This document shows positions 46,663 through 56,808 of a stretch of 64,000 bases of DNA, piece after piece. Both the position numbers and the translations under genes were made by a program. This DNA comes from Arsukibacterium tuosuense (lineage in GTDB: Bacteria; Pseudomonadota; Gammaproteobacteria; Enterobacterales; Alteromonadaceae). Numbering within the stretch: the first letter of the stretch is position 1; every line of letters starts with the position of its first letter. The stretch is taken from NCBI RefSeq assembly GCF_900215315.1, contig NZ_OBEB01000001.1:124001-188000 (forward strand), written 5' to 3'. Under the pieces are notes generated by a model. The model saw only the letters and a program-made list of their open reading frames with translations, was not told the DNA's origin and ran no database searches.

Positions 46663-48981
46663 TTAACGGTTATTCCTCCAGAAAATTGCTGCCAATGCCG
46701 GAAGCACCACAATTGCGCCCAACATATTTACAATAAACATAAAGGTCAGCAGAATTCCCATGTCGACCTGGAATTTTAACGCTGAGAATACCCAGGTACT
46801 GACACCAATTGCCAGTGTTATACCAGTAAATAATACGGCACTACCCCGTTCTTTCAGCGCTTCAAAATAGGCCTGACGCAGTGGCATGCCATCGCGCAAC
46901 AACTGGCTCATACTAGACAGGATATAAATACCGTAGTCGACACCGATACCAACACCCAGGGCGATAACCGGTAAGGTTGATACGGTCAATCCAATTTGTA
47001 ACTTGGTCATTAACGCCATTGCCAACACTGATACCACGTACAACGGTACCACAACCGCTATGGTCGCCCTAAGCGAACGGAAACTGAGCAGACACAAAAT
47101 AATGACAGCACCATAAACGTACCACATCATCGGTTGCTGCGCCGCGGATACTGCCTCGTTAGTAGCAGCCATCACACCAGCAGGGCCCGATGCCAGCATA
47201 AAGCGGGTTTGCTCGTCGCCGAGCTCGCTACCGTACTTTTTGGCAGCGGCAACTACCCTTTCAATTGTTTCGGCTTTGTGATCTTCTAAAAACACCATTA
47301 CCGGCATAACGGAGCAATCTGCATTCAGCAAGCCGGTACTGGTCTCAACCCGGGATGAAGCCTGAACTAAAGATTGCGTATTGCGGGGTAATACCCGCCA
47401 TTTCTGATTGCCTTCGTTATAAGCGGCGTTAATCGTTTTCGATACCGACGATAACGATACTGCAGACTGAACTCCTGGTACGTTTTCCATTAACCACTGG
47501 AACTGATCAATCCGGTCCATAATGTCATGCTCAGTGCAAGCACTAGGCACGGTTTCAACCATGATATTGATGTAGTCAACCGAAATAGCGAAGCTGTCAG
47601 TAATTAACTTGGTATCAAGATTATAGCGGGAGTCTTCATGTAATGACGGTGCACCTTCATGTAAGTCGCCAATTTTAAGTTGCTGACTTTGCCAGTAACC
47701 CGCCGCAAACAAGATGGCAGTTATGACCAGGATCACATAGGCAAAACGCTTAGTGGCAAAAGCTGACATTGCATACCAGAATTTCTCCGCTCTGACAGAT
47801 GGCGTAGCAACGCGTGCTTTGTATGCGGCACTGAACTTAACGTAAGACATCAGCACAGGCAACAAAACTAAATTCGTCAATATAATAACTGCAACACCTA
47901 AACTGGCTGTTATAGCCAATTCACGGATAACACCTATTTCAATTATCAATAAGGTTAAAAAGCCAACCGTATCTGACAGTAAGGCAACACCACCTGGCAC
48001 CAGTAATTTTCGGAAGCTCGATTCCGCGGCTGTCTTTGCATCCATACCAGCGGCAACCCGCTTACCGGTAGAGTTAATCATCTGTACGCCATGACTAACA
48101 CCAATAGCAAAGACTAAAAACGGAACTAAAATAGACATCGGGTCGATACCGAAACCCAGTATTGTCAGTAAGCCCATTTGCCACACCACAGCGATCAATG
48201 AACACGCTATTGGCAGCACTGTCAGCATCACTGATTTTGAAAAGAAATAAACCATTAATGCGGTAACGCCGATGGCCACCAGGAAAAACAACACGACGCC
48301 TTTGGCACCTTCGGCAACATCACCGACCATTTTGGCAAAACCAATGATGTGAACACTGATTTGTTCGCTTTGATGCTTGGCCCGGATATTTTGCTCCAGC
48401 GAAGAAGCAAATTCGAGCGTGTCGACTGCTTCACCTGTCTCAGAATCAATCTCAAGTAACTGAGCGGTTATCATCGCACAACTGTAGTCGTCGGCGACCA
48501 TGCGGCCGACGATGCCAGCTTTTTCTATATTGGATTTAACCTTATCAAGGCCCCGCTTATCAGCAACGAAGTCAGCAGGAATAACCGGGCCACCGGCAAA
48601 ACCATCTTCAACAACCTCAATAAAACGGGTACTAGGGCTGAACAGCGATTTTACTAAAACCCGGTTTACACCCGGGGTGTAAACTACATCATCATGAACC
48701 TGACGAAAGGTTTCAAAAAAGGTTGGATTAAATATGTCTCCGTTGGCATCACAAACAGCAATAAGAATATTATTGGCGCCACCGAAGTCCTCAGCGTGCT
48801 CCAGATAAGTCTGCATGTATTCATGCTTTAACGGAATGTTTTTTGTAAAAGCGGCATCAAGTTTTATGTCAGTGGCTTTTATCAGTAAACCGACAGTAAC
48901 CAGTAGAAAAATAACAAGCACTAACATCCGGTGCCTGAACAACGCATACTCAAATTTATTAACCAGCGAATTTACACTCAT
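46663..48981 (-). CDS. RND/MMPL-family transporter
   Basis: 772-residue inner-membrane protein with two repeats, each a single helix, a large periplasmic loop and five further helices (first half about 1-400, second 410-772). VPFLVFAIGVSHGVQMINS and VIALGVGIGVDYGIYILS mark the two membrane cores. This smaller RND type is related to MMPL and hopanoid transporters that move lipids or hydrophobic compounds. It directly follows the YCF48-like gene with 1-2 bases between. Substrate unknown; the DUF1302/DUF1329 genes upstream suggest envelope export. Confidence 0.88.
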   Translation of the reverse strand: MSVNSLVNKFEYALFRHRMLVLVIFLLVTVGLLIKATDIKLDAAFTKNIPLKHEYMQTYLEHAEDFGGANNILIAVCDANGDIFNPTFFETFRQVHDDVVYTPGVNRVLVKSLFSPSTRFIEVVEDGFAGGPVIPADFVADKRGLDKVKSNIEKAGIVGRMVADDYSCAMITAQLLEIDSETGEAVDTLEFASSLEQNIRAKHQSEQISVHIIGFAKMVGDVAEGAKGVVLFFLVAIGVTALMVYFFSKSVMLTVLPIACSLIAVVWQMGLLTILGFGIDPMSILVPFLVFAIGVSHGVQMINSTGKRVAAGMDAKTAAESSFRKLLVPGGVALLSDTVGFLTLLIIEIGVIRELAITASLGVAVIILTNLVLLPVLMSYVKFSAAYKARVATPSVRAEKFWYAMSAFATKRFAYVILVITAILFAAGYWQSQQLKIGDLHEGAPSLHEDSRYNLDTKLITDSFAISVDYINIMVETVPSACTEHDIMDRIDQFQWLMENVPGVQSAVSLSSVSKTINAAYNEGNQKWRVLPRNTQSLVQASSRVETSTGLLNADCSVMPVMVFLEDHKAETIERVVAAAKKYGSELGDEQTRFMLASGPAGVMAATNEAVSAAQQPMMWYVYGAVIILCLLSFRSLRATIAVVVPLYVVSVLAMALMTKLQIGLTVSTLPVIALGVGIGVDYGIYILSSMSQLLRDGMPLRQAYFEALKERGSAVLFTGITLAIGVSTWVFSALKFQVDMGILLTFMFIVNMLGAIVVLPALAAIFWRNNR

Positions 48982-48982
48982 A

Positions 48983-50023
48983 TTATTCAGACTTATCCAG
49001 GTTTAATACTTTAATGCCAACTTCAGTAACTAATAACATCTGGTTGTCCAGAACCACGCCATTCAAAATAGCTTTGCCATCAGGCTCTGAGCGCTCTGTA
49101 AAAGTCAGGCCATCATCGATACTCTGCAATAATGTACCAGAGTTACCCGCAAGATAGACCGTACCTTTTGCATCACTGAACACACTGTTTAATGTTGCCG
49201 ATTCGCTAAGTTCAACCTGTTGCCAGGTCTGACCGTTATCTTCACTGCGAAAAACGTGACCACGAAGACCCACAGCAAGTAAGCCCATTTCGGGGGTCCG
49301 ATGTAAATCAAACAATGAGCCGTTATAGAATTCTTCCATACGCAGCCAACTGTCGCCAAAGTCGGCACTTTTAGCAATAAATCCGGCTTCACCGACCATA
49401 TAAAGTGTATTGCCATCGACAAACAGTCGATTAAAATGCGGTAAAATAGACCCTAATTCAGAGCGGTATATTTCCGGGTCTGTTTGCTGCAAATCCAGCA
49501 GGTATTCTTTGTCTTCCTCTGCAGCAAGCTCAATAAATAATGCCTGCTCCCAGGTGTCGCCCCCGTCAGTTGTTTTGTAAAAAAGACCATAAGCCCCTAC
49601 CGCAATACCATGTCGGGCGTCCCGGAAGTAAACATCAAGCAATGGTTTATCATCTTCTGGTAAAAATTGCTGTAATTGCCAGCTGGCGCCACCATCGCTG
49701 GTGAAGAGAATTAATGAATCATGGCCCACCGCCCAACCATGAGTTTCATTAATAAAATGAACAGCGGTAAGCATACTTTGAGTAGGAACCGAAGCTTGCC
49801 GCCAATCACTGCCGTTATCACTTAACAGGATATGACCGCGTTCACCCACTGCTACGAAAAAATTATTGCTAACTTTTTGCACATCAGTCAGCAGAGATTT
49901 TTCAGCAAGTGGCATCATGTATGCTGCCTTAACCTCTTCGACGGAATTGACATCAGCCATAACTGTGAAGGCTGTGTTACTCAGCAACACACAACAACAA
50001 GCCAGAAAAAGTTTATTAAACAT
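48983..50023 (-). CDS. YCF48-like beta-propeller exported protein
   Basis: About 346 residues from the ATG at 50023, beginning with a signal peptide (to about residue 23, VMADV). Repeated BNR/YCF48 units are visible: HGWAVGHDSLILFTSDGGASW, split between blades, then GIAVGAYGLFYKTTDGGDTW and LLAVGLRGHVFRSEDNGQTW. These predict a beta-propeller in the periplasm. Related proteins help assemble photosystem II in plants, but here the link is to the adjacent RND transporter. An upstream start at 50092 would precede the signal peptide and is unlikely. Confidence 0.83.
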   Translation of the reverse strand: MFNKLFLACCCVLLSNTAFTVMADVNSVEEVKAAYMMPLAEKSLLTDVQKVSNNFFVAVGERGHILLSDNGSDWRQASVPTQSMLTAVHFINETHGWAVGHDSLILFTSDGGASWQLQQFLPEDDKPLLDVYFRDARHGIAVGAYGLFYKTTDGGDTWEQALFIELAAEEDKEYLLDLQQTDPEIYRSELGSILPHFNRLFVDGNTLYMVGEAGFIAKSADFGDSWLRMEEFYNGSLFDLHRTPEMGLLAVGLRGHVFRSEDNGQTWQQVELSESATLNSVFSDAKGTVYLAGNSGTLLQSIDDGLTFTERSEPDGKAILNGVVLDNQMLLVTEVGIKVLNLDKSE

Positions 50024-50100
50024 AGGCAGTGTAATTACTCTTAAATTCAGTGAATAAACAAATTGCTGTCTCAAAACGCTGTCAGACTGCAATCGTAACT

Positions 50101-50130
50101 AAAAAAAACGGCCGGCTAATGCCAGCCGTT
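50101..50130 (-). terminator. Internal terminator between DUF1329 and YCF48-like genes
   Basis: Read leftward, ACGGCTGGC-ATTA-GCCGGCCGT forms a 9-pair stem with one G-T pair, followed by eight T. It would cut or reduce transcription into the YCF48-RND pair. Confidence 0.85.
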
Positions 50131-50146
50131 TGCCTAACAACGTTGA

Positions 50147-51508
50147 TTAACGCGTACCAGCCCGACGTAGTGCCGCAGGGGTGAAGTCATTGTCAGAAAG
50201 CTCAACTGAGAAGTCATACATTCTGTCTTCATTGTCCAGGCCGATTGCGATATAACGACGTGAATTCAGATCATGATAAACTTCCAGCGTACTCCAATGC
50301 GTTGGTACTTCATAATAGTTCAAGCCATGCGCTACCGCTACCCGGTACATGTCGCCCCGGTTATCGTACAAGTCAGCGATATGGATTTGCCAGCTGTCTT
50401 CATCGATATAAAACACCCGCTTACCATACACGTGACGGGTACCCTCTTTCAGCGTAGCTTCAACCACCCAGACCCGGTGTTTCTCCCAACGAACGTAATC
50501 TGGATTAATATGACCGGCCATCAGAATGTCGTCATATTTTGCTTCTTTACTGTGCAGTTTGTAATCGTTGTATGCAATATACATTTCCTGCTTGCCTTTC
50601 AGCTCCCAGTTATAACGATCCGGTGAACCATTAAACATGTCAAAATCGTCAGTAGTACGTAAGCCATCTGACGCAGTACCTGGTGCATCATATGCTACGT
50701 TTGGCGCACGACGAACCCGACGTTGACCGGTGTTGTAAGTCCAGGCCTGACGTGGCGTAGCCACCTGATCCATGGTCTCATGCACCAATAACGCAGTACC
50801 AGCCAGTCTGGCCGGAGAGGTAACACTTTGCTTAAACCGGAACAGAATATTTTCTGCTTCTAACGCGTCTGCGGTGGCATCCGGGTGAGAATATTTGAAC
50901 ATGATCTGCTCATCGAATCCGATAACGGTGTAAGCACCGTTTGATGTTGGTGCGGCCTGACCACCATTTCGGCTGGCAGCCACACCACGATACCGGACAA
51001 TATGATTCCAGACCGCCTCTAACCCATTTTCCGGTATTGGAAATGGAATGCCAATTGCAGCATTAATTAAACCATTGCCGCCCTGAACCAATTCCGCTTC
51101 AGTAGCAATTTGTTTGGTCGCATCATAGAAATACTGTGGGTATGAGGCACTGCGCCGGGTTGGATAAATATTCATCTTGAAGGTATCAGGATAAATATCA
51201 AACAATTGCAACATGCCGGGGCTCAAAAACTGCCGATGGTCTGCTACGTTTGACTTATCAATTGTTAAGACAACTTCATCAGATGCAAACGGGTTAACAT
51301 GATGATCACCGGCACTGTAACCTGCAGGTGCGCTGGTAATACCGCCAGTCCACTCGGGGATAGAGCCATCTGCATTGCCTGCTTTTTCAGCACCTACCAG
51401 TGTTAAATCGTTACCTAATCTGGCAGCTTGTTCTGCTGTAATTTTTGCCAGAGCATTGCAACTGAACACCAGTGCAACCGCTGAAGATAATAGGGTGAGT
51501 TTTTTCAT
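50147..51508 (-). CDS. DUF1329-family exported protein
   Basis: About 453 residues from the ATG at 51508, with a signal peptide (about 1-21, NALAK). The body carries family features: a repeated beta-rich fold, NIYPTRRSASYPQ, NGLEAVWNHIVRYRG, YNTGQRRVRRAPNV and SPDRYNWELKGKQEMY. Proteins of this kind sit with DUF1302 proteins and RND transporters and have been likened to LolA/LolB-type lipid carriers; that comparison is from memory and untested here. Starts 17 bases beyond the DUF1302 stop. Confidence 0.85.
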   Translation of the reverse strand: MKKLTLLSSAVALVFSCNALAKITAEQAARLGNDLTLVGAEKAGNADGSIPEWTGGITSAPAGYSAGDHHVNPFASDEVVLTIDKSNVADHRQFLSPGMLQLFDIYPDTFKMNIYPTRRSASYPQYFYDATKQIATEAELVQGGNGLINAAIGIPFPIPENGLEAVWNHIVRYRGVAASRNGGQAAPTSNGAYTVIGFDEQIMFKYSHPDATADALEAENILFRFKQSVTSPARLAGTALLVHETMDQVATPRQAWTYNTGQRRVRRAPNVAYDAPGTASDGLRTTDDFDMFNGSPDRYNWELKGKQEMYIAYNDYKLHSKEAKYDDILMAGHINPDYVRWEKHRVWVVEATLKEGTRHVYGKRVFYIDEDSWQIHIADLYDNRGDMYRVAVAHGLNYYEVPTHWSTLEVYHDLNSRRYIAIGLDNEDRMYDFSVELSDNDFTPAALRRAGTR

Positions 51509-51524
51509 AATCAGCTCTCGTCCC

Positions 51525-53606
51525 TTAAATAGAGTATTTAATATTGAAAGATACAAAATCACGGTCGGCTACGTTATTCGTAGTCCCTGCACCGCCCCAG
51601 AACCAATTGTATGATAGTTCAGCTGACCACTTGCTTAAGTAATCAAAGCTGACTGCGTAAGCTGCTGATTTTCTGTCTTCAACAAACATAAACAGTGGAT
51701 CTGGCGTAATACCGTTAACGTCATGTGAGAACACAATACGTTGTGACATATTTACTCCGGCAAAAACGTTGTTATAGTCAGCCTTTGCCAGAATACGATA
51801 GCCCCAGGCTGAGGCAGTTGGGAACGGGTTAGTCTCAGCGCCGTCAGATAAACCGGTATGCAAGCCTTGTGAAGGGCCGTTAACGCCAATCAATGGTGCA
51901 CCACTGCGATCAGTACCCGGACCATTCAACCGCAATACATCCTGCGAAGGCATATCGCTTATCTTGATACCACCTACTTCAGCCAGCATGGTGAAGTTGT
52001 CGGCAGCAAGCAAGGGGGTTGGTCCGAATAAATGAGTAAAAGTAACCTGAGCCTGCACGGTATCGCTTAAAATATAGCCCTGCGCCGGATCACCTGGCTG
52101 AACTTTAACACCGATTTCCCGGCCAATTTGTGAGATACCGTCCAAATCTGGTCTGATACCTGCGTTGGCAAGTTGTTCAGGCATACCGGCATATAAAATT
52201 TCCACGTCATCTATTTGTAACGGGTCATCCTGACGATATGCAATTTCACCGGCGACTGAAGTAGTCCCTAGCGTGGTATTAAAGCTGAAGCCGTAAAGTT
52301 TTATATCTTCCGGATATTCCAGTTTACCTTTAGAGAAAGCCAGTAAGTTGTTGATGTTATCTGCGGTTAAATTACCCGCCTGTTGGGCTAAGTAGCCAAT
52401 ATCCTGTTGAATAGCCGGCCCTCTGAAATCAGAAGCCACACCAGATATTACCGGCACCCGGCTGTGATAATTCATGTAGTACAAAGCAAATTCTGTATCA
52501 TTTAAATCGGGTGAGAAATACTCAACTTTTAAACCATACTGGCCACCGTCTTCCGGCTTAATTTCACCATTTACGCCTGATGGGCGTAAAGCAACCTTAG
52601 TTGGATACGCTAGATACAGCTGGGCAGCAGTAGCGGGATCCAATTGTCCGGCAGCAACAGCTGAACCAATACCATTTAAGTTTTGCAATAAATAAGCAAG
52701 GTCTATATCTGGGTTACCAGCAAAACCCAGCTGGATATTTTGTGCATAGCCACCACGACCAGCAAAATCATTAGTAGAAAAGTAGGTGCCCGGAGGTGGC
52801 AGATAACTTTCCTGCCATGAATACTGATAAAACATTTCGGTTGACAGGTTCTCTGTCCAGCCAACAGACAAAGTGACCATACCGGTTGGAATAAACGCTT
52901 CTTTTAAATCAGCACCTGGTGCCCGCAGGATCCCAACATCAACTGGCGTAATATTTATACCATGCGGGATAAAAGTACTTTCACCCCAGCTCAGTACCTG
53001 ATTACCCACCCGCACAGTAACTGGATTCATGCCATCGTTAAATGAGAAGTTGCCATAAAGGTAAGCATCTAAAACCCTGAAATCTTTACAAGCGAGTTCC
53101 CGTGAGCCTTCATCAGCACAAGGGTCAACACGTTGGCCACTTAATGGATTGCTGTACGCGAAGTCACCATCGTTCATGGCAAAATCGTAGAAATACATAA
53201 AACGGCCAAAAAAGCCGATGTTATCTTTAGTAATTGATAATTCGTGTAAGCCTTTAAACAGGCTGGAGAACATATCACCACGGTCAAAATTAAGATTGCC
53301 GGCATCACCATTGCTGGAATAGGCGCCAGGTTGCGCCCATATATCAGCTGGCTGATATATGACATTGGTTGCAGCGTTGTAGCCGGTCCAGTCAAAACGC
53401 GGATGGTTTACTTTCGATATCGTATCCCAATTGCGATCTTCAGTACGGATACTGCCGCCATAAGAAAAGGTTGAGTCAAATACAACCTGGAAATTGCCAA
53501 CATCAAAGGTTGCTGCTTGTGCAGGCACAACGGACAATGCCAGCAATGCAGATGCAACCCCCAAGGCTAACGGACTTTTATAAAAAGTATTAGGCCTTCT
53601 ATTCAT
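51525..53606 (-). CDS. DUF1302-family outer-membrane protein
   Basis: 693 residues with a signal peptide (about 1-31, ending VPAQAA). The body is rich in alternating hydrophobic strands and aromatic residues, and the chain ends SFNIKYSI-stop, with a terminal aromatic-hydrophobic pattern like that of outer-membrane barrels. VRVGNQVLSWGES is a family hallmark. It is the first gene of the four-gene cluster and probably provides the outer-membrane channel or receptor. A GGGGGAG box precedes the ATG. Substrate unknown. Confidence 0.86.
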   Translation of the reverse strand: MNRRPNTFYKSPLALGVASALLALSVVPAQAATFDVGNFQVVFDSTFSYGGSIRTEDRNWDTISKVNHPRFDWTGYNAATNVIYQPADIWAQPGAYSSNGDAGNLNFDRGDMFSSLFKGLHELSITKDNIGFFGRFMYFYDFAMNDGDFAYSNPLSGQRVDPCADEGSRELACKDFRVLDAYLYGNFSFNDGMNPVTVRVGNQVLSWGESTFIPHGINITPVDVGILRAPGADLKEAFIPTGMVTLSVGWTENLSTEMFYQYSWQESYLPPPGTYFSTNDFAGRGGYAQNIQLGFAGNPDIDLAYLLQNLNGIGSAVAAGQLDPATAAQLYLAYPTKVALRPSGVNGEIKPEDGGQYGLKVEYFSPDLNDTEFALYYMNYHSRVPVISGVASDFRGPAIQQDIGYLAQQAGNLTADNINNLLAFSKGKLEYPEDIKLYGFSFNTTLGTTSVAGEIAYRQDDPLQIDDVEILYAGMPEQLANAGIRPDLDGISQIGREIGVKVQPGDPAQGYILSDTVQAQVTFTHLFGPTPLLAADNFTMLAEVGGIKISDMPSQDVLRLNGPGTDRSGAPLIGVNGPSQGLHTGLSDGAETNPFPTASAWGYRILAKADYNNVFAGVNMSQRIVFSHDVNGITPDPLFMFVEDRKSAAYAVSFDYLSKWSAELSYNWFWGGAGTTNNVADRDFVSFNIKYSI

Positions 53607-53926
53607 CTTGTGATCTCCCCCCTGTCCCTGCAGGTATGTTTTTGTGTCTTTTTAATTATTATGCTGAACCAACTGCTCGGAGCTCAGCTTGCATCACAGA
53701 AATAATTACATCATTTTAGGGTGTTAGCAAGGCTTCTCCTTGCGTAAATCTGTTGATTTTTATTCAATTTTTACATATTGACACTTCTGCTTTATCCGAT
53801 AATGACTGTTTCAGTTTAACCATTGACTGAACCTTGCAGTAGCTAATCTATAAGCCAATGAAATTAAAGGTCAAACCAGATGAAACCGCAAGGCTCCGTT
53901 TTAATCTGTCGTTTAAAGTAATAACT
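53607..53926. other. Gap upstream of the DUF1302 cluster
   Basis: 320 bases without a gene. It should hold the promoter of the leftward DUF1302 cluster. A TGTGA half site like that of CRP is visible on the leftward strand (near 53695), but its partner half is poor. I can name no promoter with confidence. Confidence 0.4.
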
Positions 53927-54151
53927 CTAATTAATTTGTTCCAGGCTATCAAAAGCACCGGTTTCAGTTAATGTTAGTCTGAATCGGCCACGCAAGCCTA
54001 AAGCAGAAAAATAAGGCTGAAAATGTTTAAGACCAAGCTGGATCCGCTCGCCGGAGTCAGCAGTTACCACTACATAGCGAATTGTGCCCTGGTAATAAAG
54101 CAAACATTTTTCCCTGGCCAGAAAGGCGCTAAACAGATACTGACGTTTCAT
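53927..54151 (-). CDS. DUF2835-family small protein
   Basis: 74 residues, matching the DUF2835 pattern seen beside pepN in related bacteria: LYYQGTIRYVVVTADSGERIQL in two pieces, then HFQPYFSALGLRGRFRLTL. It overlaps the pepN stop by four bases (ATGA), so translation is coupled. The function of the family is unknown; a small beta-rich fold is likely. Confidence 0.82.
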   Translation of the reverse strand: MKRQYLFSAFLAREKCLLYYQGTIRYVVVTADSGERIQLGLKHFQPYFSALGLRGRFRLTLTETGAFDSLEQIN

Positions 54152-56730
54152 GATAAGCTTTTAGAGATTTTTTCATATAAATCATTGCTTAAATCAGATT
54201 TCGTGGCCAGTTGTTTTAATTCTGCCAGCATATTTTCACGGCGTTGATCATTAAAACGTTGCCACGCGAGCAAAGGGGTGATCAACCGCGCAGCAACTTG
54301 TGGGTTGATGGCATCCATTCGGGCTACTACTTCAGCCAGGCAGCGATAGCCCTGGCCATCGGCGCGATGAAATTGCTCAGGATTACGCATACTAAAGGCA
54401 CCGAATAACGCCCGTACCCGGTTCGGATTTTTCCAGCTGAATAACGGATGTGCGCTTAATTTTGTCAAATTATTAAACACTTCACTGCTGGGATCACACG
54501 CCAGCAATGAAAAGTATTTATCCATTACCAGTACATTGTCCTGCCATTTATCAGCAAAATCAGCTGCCAGGGAGGCAAAGCCCGCTGAACCTGCATCTTG
54601 CGCGGCAGCCAGTGCCGCCATAGTATCGGTCATATTGTCGGCATGTTTATAATGCTGCTCAAGTCGTTCAGTCCCCTGGCTGGTGAGCGCAAGATAACTT
54701 AAGCACCTGTTTCGTAGCGCCCTTGCTCCCACTGCCTGTTCACTGTAGTGATAAGGAGCAGAATCTGTCGTCTGGTAACATAGCTGCCAATCTTGTTCCA
54801 GTAACTCAGCCAGTTGCTGTCTAATAGATTGCAGGCCACTGATAATTACATCGACCGGAATTTGGTCATATTGCTCGGCCAGCGTATCAAAGTCTGGCAG
54901 TGAAAGTAACTCCGCGGTCAGTGCCAGGTCGGATAATGGCTGTTGTAACCAATGGCGCATAACATCCAACAGTGCTTCGGGTAATTCAAGCTGATCATCC
55001 GGTTTCCTGGCGTGTTGACGAATAAGGTTCGACCAGAAAACCTGCATTGCATCCCATCTGGCAAAACCATTAGTGGCTTTTTCAGCAATAAGCAGTAATT
55101 GGCCCAACTGATAATCCTGTTGCATTTTCACTGGTGCAGAAAAATTTTCCCAGATAACAACGGGCTCGCTGGTCACACCGGTAAAACTGAACTGTTCGGT
55201 AAACTGGCTCAGGGTAATAAGATGCTGCTGGTCTACCTGCCCGTCGCTGCTGAGCAACTGGATCTGTAGTGGAATAAGCAGTGACTGCTTGTCAGGTTGG
55301 TCGGCCGACGCTGAGTGATGCTGGCATATTTCAAGGTGTAAGGTGGCATGTTTTGCGTCATAGCGTTGGTTCAGAGTTACTAAAGGCGTGCCCGCCTGGC
55401 TATACCACAAACGAAACTGATTTAAATCAACATCGTTGGCCTCTTCCATAGCACTGACAAAGTCATCGCAAGTGACAGCCTGGCCATCATGACGCTGCAG
55501 ATAACACGCCAGGCCCCGGTTAAAACCAGGCTTACCGAGCAAAGTCTGCAGCATCCGGATGACTTCGGCACCTTTGTCATAAACCGTAACGGTATAAAAA
55601 TTATTCATTTCCAGCACTTGTTCCGGCCGGATGGGATGAGCCATTGGTCCGGCGTCTTCAGCAAACTGGGCAGTTCGGATCAGTTTTACTGCGTCTATCC
55701 GATTTAACGTCGCTGAACCCATATCGGCACTGAACTCCTGATCCCGGAATACAGTCAACCCTTCTTTCAGGCTAAGTTGAAACCAGTCCCTGCAGGTTAC
55801 CCGGTTTCCTGTCCAGTTATGAAAGTACTCGTGACCGATAATTGACTCGATATTGAAATAATCTTTATCAGTAGCAATGCTGTCATCTGCCAGAACATAC
55901 TTGCTGTTAAAAACGTTTAACCCTTTGTTTTCCATTGCTCCCATGTTAAAAAAGTCAACGGCCACAACCATATAGACATCCAGATCATACTCCAGATTAT
56001 ATCGGGTCTCATCCCAGCGCATCGCCCGCTTCAGTGCTGCCATGGCAAAATGGCCTTTTTCCAGTTGGCCGGGCTCTACAAACAATTGCAGCGCTACTAC
56101 TCTGCCACTTTGCGTCGTAAAGCTATCGTTCAGACAATCAAATTTACCGGCTACCAGCGCAAACAGATAGCAGGGCTTGGCAAAAGGATCATGCCAACTT
56201 ACCCTGGTTCTGCCATCAGCTAAGGTTTCGGATGCGGTTTTGTTGCCGTTGGCCAACAGATAAGGGTAGTGATTCTGATCAGCAATAATGTGAGTGGTAT
56301 AAATCGTCAATACGTCTGGCCGGTCCGGGAAATACATGATCCGGCGAAATCCCTCAGCTTCACATTGAGTACAAAATACATTGTTCGCCAGATATAACCC
56401 TTCTAAAGCCGTGTTCGCGGCTGGGTTAACCCCTGTCGTTATCTGCAAACTGAATTCAGCAGGTACCCTGGCAATAATCAGTTGATCATCAGTAATCTGA
56501 TACTGCTCAGCCCTAAGTTCTACACCATCTAATGCGATGTAATGCAAATCCAGATGCTGTCCGTCCAATATCAGAGGCGCGCCTTCAGTTTGCCGTTTTA
56601 CCTGCATCAAAGCAGTTACCCGGGTCGCGTCAGGGTCTAATTCAAAGCTCAGTTCAATTTCCGGAATTAAAAAGTCCGGTTGCCGGTAATCGGCAAGACG
56701 ACGGCTACTGCGTGCTGAATTACTGCTCAT
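54148..56730 (-). CDS. pepN: Aminopeptidase N (M1 family)
   Basis: Cytosolic zinc aminopeptidase (860 residues, normal). The GAMENKGLNVF substrate motif is near residue 263. The zinc motif HEYFHNWTGNRVT is near 300, with the second glutamate in KEGLTVFRDQEFS. A C-terminal helical domain of about 400 residues follows. It opens an operon with the DUF2835 gene. Confidence 0.96.
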   Translation of the reverse strand: MSSNSARSSRRLADYRQPDFLIPEIELSFELDPDATRVTALMQVKRQTEGAPLILDGQHLDLHYIALDGVELRAEQYQITDDQLIIARVPAEFSLQITTGVNPAANTALEGLYLANNVFCTQCEAEGFRRIMYFPDRPDVLTIYTTHIIADQNHYPYLLANGNKTASETLADGRTRVSWHDPFAKPCYLFALVAGKFDCLNDSFTTQSGRVVALQLFVEPGQLEKGHFAMAALKRAMRWDETRYNLEYDLDVYMVVAVDFFNMGAMENKGLNVFNSKYVLADDSIATDKDYFNIESIIGHEYFHNWTGNRVTCRDWFQLSLKEGLTVFRDQEFSADMGSATLNRIDAVKLIRTAQFAEDAGPMAHPIRPEQVLEMNNFYTVTVYDKGAEVIRMLQTLLGKPGFNRGLACYLQRHDGQAVTCDDFVSAMEEANDVDLNQFRLWYSQAGTPLVTLNQRYDAKHATLHLEICQHHSASADQPDKQSLLIPLQIQLLSSDGQVDQQHLITLSQFTEQFSFTGVTSEPVVIWENFSAPVKMQQDYQLGQLLLIAEKATNGFARWDAMQVFWSNLIRQHARKPDDQLELPEALLDVMRHWLQQPLSDLALTAELLSLPDFDTLAEQYDQIPVDVIISGLQSIRQQLAELLEQDWQLCYQTTDSAPYHYSEQAVGARALRNRCLSYLALTSQGTERLEQHYKHADNMTDTMAALAAAQDAGSAGFASLAADFADKWQDNVLVMDKYFSLLACDPSSEVFNNLTKLSAHPLFSWKNPNRVRALFGAFSMRNPEQFHRADGQGYRCLAEVVARMDAINPQVAARLITPLLAWQRFNDQRRENMLAELKQLATKSDLSNDLYEKISKSLS

Positions 56731-56770
56731 GTGCGCTCCTTGGTACCGCTAAAACACTCTGATTCTCAGG

Positions 56771-56795
56771 AAAAAAAGCCTGAAGTTATTCAGGC
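56771..56795 (-). terminator. Terminator after nhaC
   Basis: Read leftward, GCCTGAA-N4-TTCAGGC hairpin followed by seven T, between the NhaC stop and pepN. Confidence 0.85.
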
Positions 56796-56808
56796 CATTT
56801 GTATTTAA

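Noticed and set aside
53607-53926. CRP site upstream of the DUF1302 gene
   Set aside because: Only one half site (TGTGA) is good; the other half does not match.
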